NCBI GenBank assembly: GCA_963665075.1
Contig: OY762063.1
Span: 2,635,243 to 2,699,242 of the forward strand
DNA from: JAPULR01 sp963665075
GTDB taxonomy: Bacteria > Chloroflexota > Dehalococcoidia > Lucifugimonadales > GCA-2712585
Direction of reading: 5' to 3'
Length of the DNA stretch: 64,000 nt
The notes beneath the pieces are model-generated. The model made no database searches. It was given only the letters and a program-made list of their open reading frames with translations, and was not told the DNA's origin. Made by a program: the position numbers and the translations under genes. Below, piece by piece: positions 33,308 to 41,263 of this stretch. Position 1 is the stretch's first letter, and each line of letters opens with the position of its first letter.

Positions 33308-34429
33308 GTGGCAACGAGCAAGGTTATTTCGTCGGATTCTCACGTGGTGGAACCGCCCAACGTCTGGATTGAGCGGATGGACAAGGACAGGTTTGGCAGC
33401 AGGATTCCGCACATGGTGAGCGTGGAGAACATCGACGCCTGGATTGTGGATAACAAGGAGACGGGGGGCGTCGGGGCGATTGCCCAGGCGGGGCTGCGGT
33501 TCGACAGGCCGGAGGATATTGTGCTGAAGGGGGCGTTCGACGACGTGCGGCCCGGCGGGTACATTCCCAGTGAGCACGTGAAGGACATGGACATCGACGG
33601 GGTGTACGGCGGGTTGGTGTATCCTTCCATCGGGCTGGCGCTGTATCGAGACGTGGCGGATCCGGACCTGGCGCGGGGGATTTTCGGCGCGTACAACGAT
33701 TGGCTGGCGGAGTTCTGCAACGCCTATCCGGAGCGGTTGAAGGGCGCGGCGATGATTCTGGCGGACGAGGACGTGGAGCTGGCGATGGAGGAGACGCAGC
33801 GGGTGGCGGACCAGGGGATTCGGACGGTGATGATTCCCAGCTATCCGCGGGCGGACCGGACGTACGACAATCCCGTCTATGAGCCGTTCTGGACGCTGTG
33901 CGAGGAGAACGACGTGACGGTGAATCTGCACGTGACGACGAACCGTCCGAAGGCGGACCCGATTGACAGGGGCGTCACCACGAAGAGCACGGCGGGCTAC
34001 GTGCAGCACGATTACTGGGTGCGGATGTCGCTGTGCCACATGATCTTTTCGGGGGTGTTCGAGCGGCATCCGAATTTGAAGGTGGCGGAGGTGGAGCACG
34101 AGTTGGGGTGGCTGCCGTACTTCATCGGGCGGATCGACATTGCGTACGAGGAGAAGCAGGAGTCGCTGGCGATGCGGTTCACGGACGGGATGATGCCGAG
34201 CGATTTCATGCGTCGGAACGTGTATCACAGCTTCCAGGAGGACGCGCTGGGGATACAGATGCGGCACGTAATCGGGGTGGAGAATCTGATGTGGGGGTCG
34301 GACTACCCGCATTCGGAGTCGACGTTCCCGAAGTCGATTGAGATTCTGGATGAGATTCTGGAGGGGGTGCCGGAGGAGGAGAAGGCGATGATTGTGGGGG
34401 ATAACGCGGCGCGGGTTTATGGGTTTTGA
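33308..34429 (+). CDS. Amidohydrolase-2 (ACMSD-like) family metal-dependent hydrolase
   Basis: About 373 residues from the GTG at 33308, where GGAGG (33296-33300) sits 7 nt upstream; the frame extends to 33257 without a ribosome-binding site. The N-terminal SSDSHVVEPPNVWIERM is the family signature, with D-x-H replacing the classic HxH. Further ligand positions are in VNLHVTT, the EHELGWLPYFIGRID region and GSDYPHSES near the C-terminus. The TIM-barrel family hydrolyses or decarboxylates small organic acids and related compounds. Substrate cannot be read. Such enzymes are abundant in SAR202-type genomes (general knowledge). It is divergent from the gluzincin gene. Confidence 0.92.
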   Translation: MATSKVISSDSHVVEPPNVWIERMDKDRFGSRIPHMVSVENIDAWIVDNKETGGVGAIAQAGLRFDRPEDIVLKGAFDDVRPGGYIPSEHVKDMDIDGVYGGLVYPSIGLALYRDVADPDLARGIFGAYNDWLAEFCNAYPERLKGAAMILADEDVELAMEETQRVADQGIRTVMIPSYPRADRTYDNPVYEPFWTLCEENDVTVNLHVTTNRPKADPIDRGVTTKSTAGYVQHDYWVRMSLCHMIFSGVFERHPNLKVAEVEHELGWLPYFIGRIDIAYEEKQESLAMRFTDGMMPSDFMRRNVYHSFQEDALGIQMRHVIGVENLMWGSDYPHSESTFPKSIEILDEILEGVPEEEKAMIVGDNAARVYGF

Positions 34430-34439
34430 GTAGCGATTT

Positions 34440-34528
34440 CCTTTGGGTGGGGTTTTCACCCCCATCCTAACCTTCCCCCTTGAAGGGGGAAGGGAGAAAG
34501 GGTAAGGGCAGGTTTCAAACCTGCCCTT
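34440..34528. repeat. Hairpin repeats after the amidohydrolase gene
   Basis: A CACCCCCATCCTAACCTTCC unit with the CCCCCTTGAAGGGGGAAGG hairpin, then a GGCAGGTTTCAAACCTGCCC hairpin (about 34503-34524). They lie between convergent genes and may work as a bidirectional terminator. Confidence 0.7.
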
Positions 34529-34530
34529 TA

Positions 34531-35550
34531 CTAATCCAGTTTCACCTCGCAGGGCTTGCCATTTTTGAATGCCCACGTTTCGATTGGGGGTACGTCTGGA
34601 GGAAGGCACTGGTTGACTATATTAAGCACCCGCTTGTACTTGTCGAAGCGGTCGCTTAAGCGTTGAAACTTTCTAGCGCTGCCAGACATGGGAGTGCCAA
34701 ATCCGACGGCGGCGCGTATGCTGCCGTTTAGGTCTGGGACATCTTGTGGTGTCATGCCCAACTGCTTGCGAGCGTCAATCAGTTGCTGTAGGTCAGCCAG
34801 CATCGCTGCTTTATCCTGGAGCGCATTGTGCCATTCCCAGACGTATCGCAACAACTGGAAGGGGGAGTAGTAGACACTCTTGGCGTCGCCACTTGATACG
34901 TCTTTTAACTCGATAATCACCAAACGTCCTTGAGGATCTACTGCGATTTGGTCCGGTTTGCGAATGCTTTTGCTCTTCAATTCTGGGGGAGCACCTAGTT
35001 GGTTCTTGTCGACTTCATTGATTTCCCTAAACTTGTTCCATGCCATGTCAACTTCATCGAATTGCTTGGCTTCCACTCTTTGTTGTGTGGACTCATAGTT
35101 GGGAACTGCCTCGCGGTCGAAGGGAGTCCAGAGATCTGTCACTTCTGACCACTGTGATTGCACACAGCCTTCTTTCTCAGTGAAATTTTCATTTACCTCC
35201 ACAGCCTTGAGATACGCTTCAATCGCCTCGCTAAGTCCCTGTTCGCCATCTATCCAACGTCGAAATAGTCCTATTTCCTTTGCGCGTGGCTCTCCTTTGT
35301 ACTTCTCGGCGGCATCAAATTTTATGCACCCATCAGGTCTCTTTAGTCTTTTAACTGTGATGATTCTAGTCAGGCCATAGTAGACATGGACCTCGTCACC
35401 GAGGCGGAAGTGGACGTCCAGTTTTAAGCCGTTGTAATCTCGCTTGTTGAGGGAAATCAACGGTGACAGGAACCTGCCAGGCTTGAGGAGTTGGATTAGC
35501 TCGTCCGAAGGGGTGCGGTTGTAGGAGATGGATGGTTTGGGCATTGTCAT
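34531..35550 (-). CDS. Putative PD-(D/E)XK nuclease-fold protein
   Basis: A 339-residue protein with noticeably lower GC than its neighbours. Around residue 210-220 the segment KPDQIAVDPQGRLVIIELKD has the D-x(n)-ExK arrangement of PD-(D/E)XK nucleases (Asp, then Glu-Leu-Lys on the next strand). A following helix with Gln and Tyr (SPFQLLRYVWEWHNAL) fits the same fold. The first 130 residues form a separate domain (RFLSPLISLNKRDYNGLKLD, a small beta barrel by appearance). No helicase or methylase is adjacent, so a restriction role is not shown. It is followed upstream by an unrelated low-GC gene; the pair looks acquired. Confidence 0.6.
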   Translation of the reverse strand: MTMPKPSISYNRTPSDELIQLLKPGRFLSPLISLNKRDYNGLKLDVHFRLGDEVHVYYGLTRIITVKRLKRPDGCIKFDAAEKYKGEPRAKEIGLFRRWIDGEQGLSEAIEAYLKAVEVNENFTEKEGCVQSQWSEVTDLWTPFDREAVPNYESTQQRVEAKQFDEVDMAWNKFREINEVDKNQLGAPPELKSKSIRKPDQIAVDPQGRLVIIELKDVSSGDAKSVYYSPFQLLRYVWEWHNALQDKAAMLADLQQLIDARKQLGMTPQDVPDLNGSIRAAVGFGTPMSGSARKFQRLSDRFDKYKRVLNIVNQCLPPDVPPIETWAFKNGKPCEVKLD

Positions 35551-35559
35551 TCCTCGGTT

Positions 35560-35676
35560 TGGATTGTGGATATGGTCAAGGAGGGGACTGGATTCCGGCT
35601 TTCGCCGGAATGACGGGTGGGTGGGGACGGTTCGCGAACCGTCCCTACGGTTTTGTGCATCAATTGCCTATGTTGA
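35560..35676. repeat. Repeats between two low-GC genes
   Basis: An ATTCCGGCTTTCGCCGGAAT palindrome (about 35591-35610) and a GGGACGGTTCGCGAACCGTC palindrome (about 35624-35644). No gene. Confidence 0.78.
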
Positions 35677-36534
35677 TTACTGAGCAGGTTCAACTTCGCC
35701 TTCGTCGTTGGGTTGGAAGCCAGAATTGACCAAGTCATCTAAAGTGGGGGAGTCTCGCTTGGGCAATTGTATCTTATCCATTGCCATGAGTGCGTCTACT
35801 AGATTGGCAATGAGCCAGGCGTCCTGGCCGCTCATTCGGAAAATCTCTTGGTATGAAGGTGATGTTTCCCTGTTTATCCCAATACCGTCAGTGTATTCCT
35901 TAAGGGATACTATTCTCTCCAACTGTATTCGAAAGCTGTTTATAGAACCGGTGAAATAGAGATGCTTGGTAGTTATACCCAGAAAGCCAGTGTCAGGCTT
36001 CTTGCCTAACCCATACGGCACTTCCGTGACCAACCAGATTAGTTCTTCGTTTTTAACTAGATTGAAAGGTATGCGCCCGTGTTGTCGTCTGGCCGCATTG
36101 CGGTCAAATCTGGGCACAATGCCATCCAGTGCGAGAAATTTCAGAAGAGAGGCCCGCTTGAAGTAGCTAAAGTACCCATTTACATCAAGTTCAGTCTCTT
36201 CTAGATTGAAGTGGTGGCGGTACCTATTCAACCCTTGAAACTCTGTTTCGGAGAGGGACCCATCTGCCATCGCTGCTTCCACGGAGTTAATCCAGCCACG
36301 GATAAGGAGAAAATTTATGTGGTCTGAATTAACTTGCCACGATGGGATGACTTTGTATGCCGTTTCGGAAATTCTCTTGGGCAACCCATTCAGGGATTCT
36401 CCTTTTAGAACTGCCGCCACGCATACCTCGACTATTTCGTCAAATCTTTCGGCAATATAGCGATCACGCGCACAAGACTCGTGCTCTTTCTCGAAGAACC
36501 AAGTCCGCCTTCCGCAATGTATGCACTTCCCCAT
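35677..36534 (-). CDS. Zinc-ribbon protein with a C-terminal PH/GRAM-like domain
   Basis: A 285-residue protein. The N-terminus has a zinc-binding CIHCGRR...HESCARDR motif. A helical middle (about 30-150) includes ADGSLSETEFQGLNRYRHHF, reminiscent of the acidic TerB-like helical fold. The last 110 residues contain GFLGITTKHLYFTGSINSFR and SLKEYTDGIGINRE, the usual signature of bacterial PH/GRAM-like domains (GxLxxTxxHLYF...R...I). No enzyme activity is apparent. Lower GC and position beside the nuclease-like gene suggest joint acquisition. No ortholog name is offered. Confidence 0.6.
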   Translation of the reverse strand: MGKCIHCGRRTWFFEKEHESCARDRYIAERFDEIVEVCVAAVLKGESLNGLPKRISETAYKVIPSWQVNSDHINFLLIRGWINSVEAAMADGSLSETEFQGLNRYRHHFNLEETELDVNGYFSYFKRASLLKFLALDGIVPRFDRNAARRQHGRIPFNLVKNEELIWLVTEVPYGLGKKPDTGFLGITTKHLYFTGSINSFRIQLERIVSLKEYTDGIGINRETSPSYQEIFRMSGQDAWLIANLVDALMAMDKIQLPKRDSPTLDDLVNSGFQPNDEGEVEPAQ

Positions 36535-36583
36535 AGCAATGGCTTGGCGGCTCCATCATCGGAGCCGCCAGCTTTGCGTCTAT

Positions 36584-37414
36584 CTAGGAGTTGGCGGCGA
36601 CCATTTCGAGGGCGGCGGATTCGATGGCGGGGAGGGTGGCGTCGATGAGGTCGAGGTCGAGTTCCTGGACGATGCCGGGGTAGCCCGCCTTGTTGAGCAT
36701 ATCGGGGAGCTTGCGCGCCTTGAACTGGTCGAGGGTCCAGCGGAGGGTGTCGGGGACGATGGTCTGGTCCCAGTAGAGGCGGATGTTCTTGTTGCGGGGG
36801 CCGTAGTGGTAGTGGGGGCCGCGGTCGAAGCAGTCGAAGGCGAGGAGTTCGACTTCCTGTCCGGCAACGTCGCCGAGGACGTGGATGGCGAGGCCCTGTC
36901 CGATGGAGAGTTCGCGGAATTCGAGGCCGAACTTGATGTTGCCCATTTCGAAGATGCGGTCGCCGCGGTTGTGGGTGACGGTGCTGCGCTGGGAGAGGGC
37001 CATTTCGCGGGCGGCGGCTTCGACATCGTCGAGCTTGCCCTGGACTTCGTCGGAGTCGGCCTGGGCGGCGAGGTCTTCGGCGCCGGCCTTGGTCAGCATG
37101 GTGCCGAAGTTGCCGCGGAGCTGGCTCATGGCCCATCCGATGGGGTTGCCGGAGGTGGTGGTGTCGAGGTTGTGGCGCTCGTTGATGGTGGTGGGGCCGT
37201 AGTGGTAGTGGGGGGTCTGGTCGAAGCAGTCGAAGCGGAGAAGCTCGGTTTCCTTGCCTTCGACGGGGCCCATGACCATGAGGCAGACGCCCTGGTCGTG
37301 GAGCAGGTCGCGGTGCCTCATGTAGAATCGGATGTCGCCTGCTTCGATGGAGACGGGGCCGCCCTTCGCGGGGCCGTCCATTGCGGTCATCTGTTGTGCG
37401 TTGGTTTCTGCCAT
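36584..37414 (-). CDS. Uncharacterised protein with duplicated FDCFDxxPHYHYGP modules
   Basis: A 276-residue cytoplasmic protein with an internal duplication. Residues about 20-75 (GDIRFYMRHRDLLHDQGVCL...FDCFDQTPHYHYGP) and about 150-205 (GNIKFGLEFRELSIGQGLAI...FDCFDRGPHYHYGP) are clearly homologous. Each ends in the striking PHYHYGP motif, whose paired His residues and nearby Cys and Asp could bind metal. Each copy is followed by a helical segment of about 65 residues. I recognise no named family. The ATG at 37414 follows AAGGAGG with good spacing. Confidence 0.72.
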   Translation of the reverse strand: MAETNAQQMTAMDGPAKGGPVSIEAGDIRFYMRHRDLLHDQGVCLMVMGPVEGKETELLRFDCFDQTPHYHYGPTTINERHNLDTTTSGNPIGWAMSQLRGNFGTMLTKAGAEDLAAQADSDEVQGKLDDVEAAAREMALSQRSTVTHNRGDRIFEMGNIKFGLEFRELSIGQGLAIHVLGDVAGQEVELLAFDCFDRGPHYHYGPRNKNIRLYWDQTIVPDTLRWTLDQFKARKLPDMLNKAGYPGIVQELDLDLIDATLPAIESAALEMVAANS

Positions 37415-37449
37415 GATTTTTCCTCCTTGGCGAGTGTTGTGCGCGGGGC

Positions 37450-37742
37450 TGTTAGTTCCATTATACCCGATGGGGGGAAGGCGTCAAACGGGGGCGAGAC
37501 CCTCATCCTAACCTTCTCCCAGGACGGGAGAAGGGATAAGAGGGGAGGGGGGAACGCTCGACCCTTCGACAGGCTCAGGGTGAGCGGAAGAGGGATTCCC
37601 GCCCGCGCGGGAATGACGGAGCGGGTGAGCAGATTGGCGATTGGATTGTAGCGCGACATGGTAGGGGCGACCGGCCGGTCGCCCCTACAGGGGTTAAGGG
37701 GAATGGATTCCCGTTTTCACGGGAATGACGGAGGGTAGGGGG
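37450..37742. repeat. Interspersed repeats upstream of the tRNA cluster
   Basis: A CCTCATCCTAACCTTCTCCC unit (about 37500), a CTTCGACAGGCTCAGGGTGA unit (about 37562-37584), an ATTCCCGCCCGCGCGGGAAT palindrome (about 37597-37616), an AGGGGCGACCGGCCGGTCGC palindrome (about 37662-37687) and an ATTCCCGTTTTCACGGGAAT palindrome (about 37706-37725). No gene. Confidence 0.85.
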
Positions 37743-37819
37743 TGGCGCGCTTGGCGGGACTCGAACCCACGACCTTCGGCTCCGCAAGCCGACGCTCTAT
37801 CCAACTGAGCTACAAGCGC
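37743..37819 (-). tRNA. tRNA-Arg(GCG)
   Basis: Cloverleaf on the minus strand: acceptor GCGCTTG/CAAGCGC, D-arm GCTC...GAGC, anticodon stem TCGGC/GCCGA with loop TTGCGGA (anticodon GCG, reading CGC), T-arm GTGGG-TTCGAGT-CCCGC, discriminator G and an encoded CCA. Many bacteria read CGN with an inosine-modified ACG tRNA; here position 34 is G. It is the last of three clustered tRNAs. Confidence 0.93.
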
Positions 37820-37829
37820 TTGGTTACGT

Positions 37830-37915
37830 TGGTGCCGAGGGTGGGATTTGAACCCACACGCCCGTAAGGACACTGCGCCCTGAACACAGCGCGTCTGCCG
37901 TTCCGCCACCTCGGC
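37830..37915 (-). tRNA. tRNA-Leu(CAG)
   Basis: Minus strand; acceptor GCCGAGG/CCTCGGC, anticodon stem CTGTG/CGCAG with loop TTCAGGG (anticodon CAG). It has the long class II variable arm (TGTCCTTACGGGCGT) expected of leucine tRNAs, T-arm GTGGG-TTCAAAT-CCCAC and an encoded CCA. It lies 10 nt upstream of tRNA-Arg. Confidence 0.95.
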
Positions 37916-37933
37916 GCCTTTGCCGCGTGGGAG

Positions 37934-38009
37934 TGGTGGGCGGTGATGGATTTGAACCAACGACCTCCTCGGTGTGAACGAGGCGCTCTAACCACTGAGC
38001 CAACCGCCC
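37934..38009 (-). tRNA. tRNA-Val(CAC)
   Basis: Minus strand; acceptor GGGCGGT/ACCGCCC, D-arm GCTC...GAGC, anticodon stem CCTCG/CGAGG with loop TTCACAC (anticodon CAC), encoded CCA. The T-stem GTTGG/CCATC carries one U:U mismatch at the second pair, which is unusual but leaves the fold intact. It is the first of the three tRNAs. Confidence 0.93.
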
Positions 38010-38037
38010 CCGACAACCCGTACGCAGGCAAGGGGGT

Positions 38038-38067
38038 ATTATAGCAGGCCGGGGCGGAAACGGCCAA
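38038..38067 (-). promoter_or_regulatory. Promoter of the Val-Leu-Arg tRNA cluster
   Basis: Leftward reading, TTGGCC (38067-38062) and a perfect TATAAT (38043-38038) with an 18-nt spacer, 28 nt upstream of tRNA-Val. The three tRNAs are 10-20 nt apart and share this single candidate. Confidence 0.6.
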
Positions 38068-38096
38068 CCCGTCGGGGAAGGGGCGAGAGGAGGAAG

Positions 38097-38702
38097 TTAT
38101 GTGGACAACTCTACGCGGGCAAGGCGGGAAACGAAGCTGGTGGTCCGGAATATGGCCTTTTCGGGTCTGTTTTCCATTACGTGGAGCCGGTGCTCAGTCC
38201 ACGTAATGAACAGACCAATAGGAGCAGATATCAAGAATAGGCTCACGAGGGAAGCGGAGAAGATTCCGAGCCAATACGGGATTGACCAGTACAAGGGGGT
38301 ATCGAGCGCACCGCTTAAATTAAGGAGGAGTCCTATCGCGGCCCATATGAGTACAGCAATTGTGACGGGGGTAGCGTATATGCCGATTATCGTAATGTTT
38401 CCAAGGATACGATACAGGGTTAGTGCGGATGTAGGTTTAAGAGGGTGTCCGCGCTGTGAAATCCTTTCTGACCGTTCCTTAATCTCAGCAAGCTTTTTGG
38501 CTATGAAGGCCAGCAACTTCAAAGAGAGGAACAGGCTCAGCCAGATAGCCAGGCCGACTTTGACCGCTATTGCAATGCCGATTGCAGTTGCCGCGTCTGC
38601 GTTGCCTGTTTCAACGAACGACACGACTGCCATAGCCAATCCAAGGATTAGGCCCACGCCAATTTCCATGCTTCCAATTGGCAACAAACGCAGAAATCTC
38701 AT
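38097..38702 (-). CDS. Hypothetical membrane protein with about four helices
   Basis: A 201-residue protein from the ATG at 38702, with GGAG seven nt upstream. Four hydrophobic segments: MEIGVGLILGLAMAVVSFV, ATAIGIAIAVKVGLAIWLSL, IIGIYATPVTIAVLIWAAIG and YWLGIFSASLVSLFLISAPI. Basic connecting loops include KKLAEIKERSERISQRGH. No family recognised. Its start is 2 nt after the stop of the small membrane protein upstream, so the two form a translationally linked pair. An equally long plus-strand frame over the same bases is a shadow. Confidence 0.65.
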   Translation of the reverse strand: MRFLRLLPIGSMEIGVGLILGLAMAVVSFVETGNADAATAIGIAIAVKVGLAIWLSLFLSLKLLAFIAKKLAEIKERSERISQRGHPLKPTSALTLYRILGNITIIGIYATPVTIAVLIWAAIGLLLNLSGALDTPLYWSIPYWLGIFSASLVSLFLISAPIGLFITWTEHRLHVMENRPEKAIFRTTSFVSRLARVELST

Positions 38703-38704
38703 GT

Positions 38705-38986
38705 TCAGTCTCCGGACTTTTTCAAGTAATCTCTCGCTGATGCAATTGCCTCCGCCATTACAATTATACATCCAGACAACGTTACGATGCACGCACAGCT
38801 GACTAAGGAAACGTCAATGAAAAGTTGTGCGATTTGAAGGGCCTGCGAACCCTCAGACAGGGTAATTCTCAATAGTGTTCTGAGAAGCAAATCACTCAGT
38901 ATAAGCACTGCTGATAGAGCTAAGGACACTAACAACCTTGCTACTGGGATCCATAGGCGTTTCCATGCCTGCTTTAGTTCGTCCAT
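38705..38986 (-). CDS. Small two-helix membrane protein
   Basis: A 93-residue protein from the ATG at 38986. An amphipathic start (MDELKQAWKRLWIP) is followed by two membrane helices, VARLLVSLALSAVLILSDLL and LFIDVSLVSCACIVTLSGCI, and a short charged tail. It is the first gene of a pair with the 201-residue membrane protein. No homolog recognised. Together they could form a small hetero-oligomeric membrane complex, which is inference from coupling only. Confidence 0.55.
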   Translation of the reverse strand: MDELKQAWKRLWIPVARLLVSLALSAVLILSDLLLRTLLRITLSEGSQALQIAQLFIDVSLVSCACIVTLSGCIIVMAEAIASARDYLKKSGD

Positions 38987-39024
38987 TGAGTTTGCAGTTG
39001 GCTTTCTCGATTTGGTTTGGGGGG

Positions 39025-39681
39025 TTAGGGTTCGGTGGTGTCCCAGTCGGGGAGGGTCCAGTAGCCGATTTTGGGGAGTTCGACGCGGGCCGTGAGGCCC
39101 TGGGCGCGCTTGAGTCGCTGGCAGTTGTAGAGGTGGGTGACGAGTTCGCCTTCGCTGTGGTGGAAGCAGCCTTCGAGGGTAAAGATGCGGAGGTTGGGAG
39201 CGGTGGGATGGGGGAGGAGGGTGCCGGGGTATCTGTGGGCGATGGGGTCGTAGAAGCCGGGGCCTTCCATTTCGATGGTCTTGGCGCGTAGGGATTCCAT
39301 CGTTTCTCTGCGGAGGATGCCGTGGACCATTGCGATGGCCTCGTTGAGCTTGCCGAGGATGACGTCTATCTCCCACCATTGCTCCTTGTCGAGCTGGCGA
39401 TGGGGGAGGGCGGCGAGGTAGTCGACTTCGTCGCGGTAGGGGATGCCTTCGGGGAAGATCTGGTCGCCCCAGCGTAGGATGTACCAACGGAAGAGGTGGG
39501 AGGCGACGTGGCTGATGTTGTTGCGGATGCTCCAGCCGGACCAACCCCAGCGGGGGCTTGTCCAGTCGAGTTGGGGGTCGGTGAGGCCGCGCAGTTCGTC
39601 GGCGACCATTGCTTCGTATCGGCCGAAGAGGGGGAAGTGGTTGATGGCGGGTTCGTGGGGGTTGAGGTGATGGTCAGCCAT
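39025..39681 (-). CDS. DinB-like four-helix-bundle protein
   Basis: A 218-residue protein from the ATG at 39681, with GAGG seven nt upstream; the open frame further upstream is repeat DNA. LRGLTDPQLDWTSPRWGWSG, ISHVASHLFRW and EGCFHHSEGELVTHLYNCQR carry the spaced histidines characteristic of the DinB/YfiT metal-binding fold. Proteins of this superfamily include thiol S-transferases and damage-inducible proteins. No specific reaction can be assigned. The gene is monocistronic. Confidence 0.75.
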   Translation of the reverse strand: MADHHLNPHEPAINHFPLFGRYEAMVADELRGLTDPQLDWTSPRWGWSGWSIRNNISHVASHLFRWYILRWGDQIFPEGIPYRDEVDYLAALPHRQLDKEQWWEIDVILGKLNEAIAMVHGILRRETMESLRAKTIEMEGPGFYDPIAHRYPGTLLPHPTAPNLRIFTLEGCFHHSEGELVTHLYNCQRLKRAQGLTARVELPKIGYWTLPDWDTTEP

Positions 39682-39699
39682 GATGACGCCTCTCAGACA

Positions 39700-39886
39700 G
39701 GATTGGGGGTGGGCAAGGGTAGCATTGGTGGGGGGAGTTGTCGATGTTGCGCGATGCGCGGGAGTGACGGCTGGGGGCCCGCTCGACCCTTCGTCCTTCG
39801 ACAAGCTCAGGATGATCTCAGGGTGAGCGGAGGGGATGGGCTCCCGCTTCCGCGGGAGCAAGAGGATGGCGGCGGGTTGGGGATTG
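39700..39886. repeat. Upstream region of the DinB-like gene plus repeats
   Basis: After about 60 bp of ordinary sequence come a double CTTCGACAAGCTCAGGATGA/TCTCAGGGTGAGCGG unit (about 39781-39830) and a CTCCCGCTTCCGCGGGAG palindrome (about 39841-39858), a shortened variant of the ATTCCC palindrome. No gene. Confidence 0.7.
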
Positions 39887-41176
39887 CTACCAGCCTTCTT
39901 TTGGCTTGTCGCCGCTCATGTTGGCAGGACGGGTTGGGCCGGTTCCAGCCCCTCTGAAGTCGGCGGTGATGATGATGATGGCGGCGACGGCGGCGGTCAG
40001 GCTGCCAATGATGATGAGGGCGATGGAGGGGAGGATGGGGAAGTCGGCCATTGCGCCGGTCAATTCTCGAAGAACGTCCATCACCGGCTGGCAGGCGAAG
40101 TCGGTGGCGTCGGCGCAGGCATCGAAGGAAATGGTTGAGAATAGGGCTGACAGTAGGGCGGATACGATGATTGCCAGAATGCCGGCTACGATGAGGGTGA
40201 TGCCGGGCCAGAGAATCATCGATGTGCGGTGGGGCAGGTTGACGAGGGCGAGCGCGATTGTGGCGAGGGACATGATTACGAGGGCTATGGCGGGGCCAAC
40301 GCTTTGGAGGGAATTGATGGGATCGCGAACGGAGTCGGCGTCGGCCAGGAATTGGTCGCGGGGCAGGTCGGAGTCTTCGGCGGCGGCTTGCACCAGGTCG
40401 AAACGGTCCTGGTCGTCGAGATGGACTCGGATATAGGCGACGGCTTCGTCGATATAGGGAGAGGCGACGGAGCGGGCGGCTAGCTTCATGGCCTCGGGGC
40501 TTTGGGGCTGCTGGACGGCCATGCGCCTTATCTCATCCCAGTGTGCTTCCAGGCTGGCAGCTGCTTGAGGCTGGAGACGGGTGAGCACGAACAAGACCTG
40601 GTCGACGGCTGCCCCGCGCATCGGTTCTGGGACGTTTGTCAGGGAAGGCACACTGGATGGGATGTCGCCGCCTTCGATGAGATCGATCAGGTTGCGGGCC
40701 TCGCGGGCATATTCCTCTGCCGTTGTCGGATGGGTTTGCTCGACGGACTCGACGCGTTGATTGACATAATCGAGACTTACGCGGCGCATGCTTTCGATGG
40801 GTTGGGCCAGTTCGACATAGAGCTGGGGGTCTTCATCCTCGCCTCGCAGGTAGGACATGACGCCGGTGATGATGCCGTTTATCTGGGCCTTGAGGTATGG
40901 GAGGGTTACAACTTCCTTCGCCAGCTCATAGAAATCGTCGGGGGGCATGCCGAGGTCGTCTTGAAGTTGGAGCATTTCCTCGGTTTGGCCGATCTCCGAG
41001 ATTAGACCGGCGTGGATGGTGGCGTATGAGTCGTTTTCATCCAGAACGGTGGTGTAGAAGGTGGGTTCCAGGAGGGTGGCGCGGACTTTGGAGGCGGTGA
41101 GGAAGGCGAGGAAGCTGGCGCAGATGAGGACGGCGAGGAGGAGGGCGGCGAGGGTGCGGAGGGCGGTGGCAAGCAT
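39887..41176 (-). CDS. Large-ectodomain membrane protein, unknown function
   Basis: A 429-residue protein. One N-terminal membrane helix (ALRTLAALLLAVLICASFLAF) is followed by an extracytoplasmic, mostly helical domain of about 255 residues. Three or four C-terminal helices follow: VGPAIALVIMSLATIALALV, MILWPGITLIVAGILAIIVS and LPSIALIIIGSLTAAVAAII. A pair of Cys (FDACADATDFACQP) lies in the last external loop. The tail is short, polar and cytoplasmic. I recognise no named family. It stands alone. Confidence 0.7.
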   Translation of the reverse strand: MLATALRTLAALLLAVLICASFLAFLTASKVRATLLEPTFYTTVLDENDSYATIHAGLISEIGQTEEMLQLQDDLGMPPDDFYELAKEVVTLPYLKAQINGIITGVMSYLRGEDEDPQLYVELAQPIESMRRVSLDYVNQRVESVEQTHPTTAEEYAREARNLIDLIEGGDIPSSVPSLTNVPEPMRGAAVDQVLFVLTRLQPQAAASLEAHWDEIRRMAVQQPQSPEAMKLAARSVASPYIDEAVAYIRVHLDDQDRFDLVQAAAEDSDLPRDQFLADADSVRDPINSLQSVGPAIALVIMSLATIALALVNLPHRTSMILWPGITLIVAGILAIIVSALLSALFSTISFDACADATDFACQPVMDVLRELTGAMADFPILPSIALIIIGSLTAAVAAIIIITADFRGAGTGPTRPANMSGDKPKEGW

Positions 41177-41263
41177 GGGTGGGGGTGATTCACTCGCATC
41201 CCCGTATCAGGTACGGGGGAGGCTCTAGTCTTCGTCCAGCAAGAAGGAAGGGATAAGAGGGGG

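Noticed and set aside
38101..38802. 233-residue plus-strand frame
   Set aside because: It overlaps the two coupled minus-strand membrane-protein genes, which have ribosome-binding sites and clear membrane helices; the plus frame has neither.
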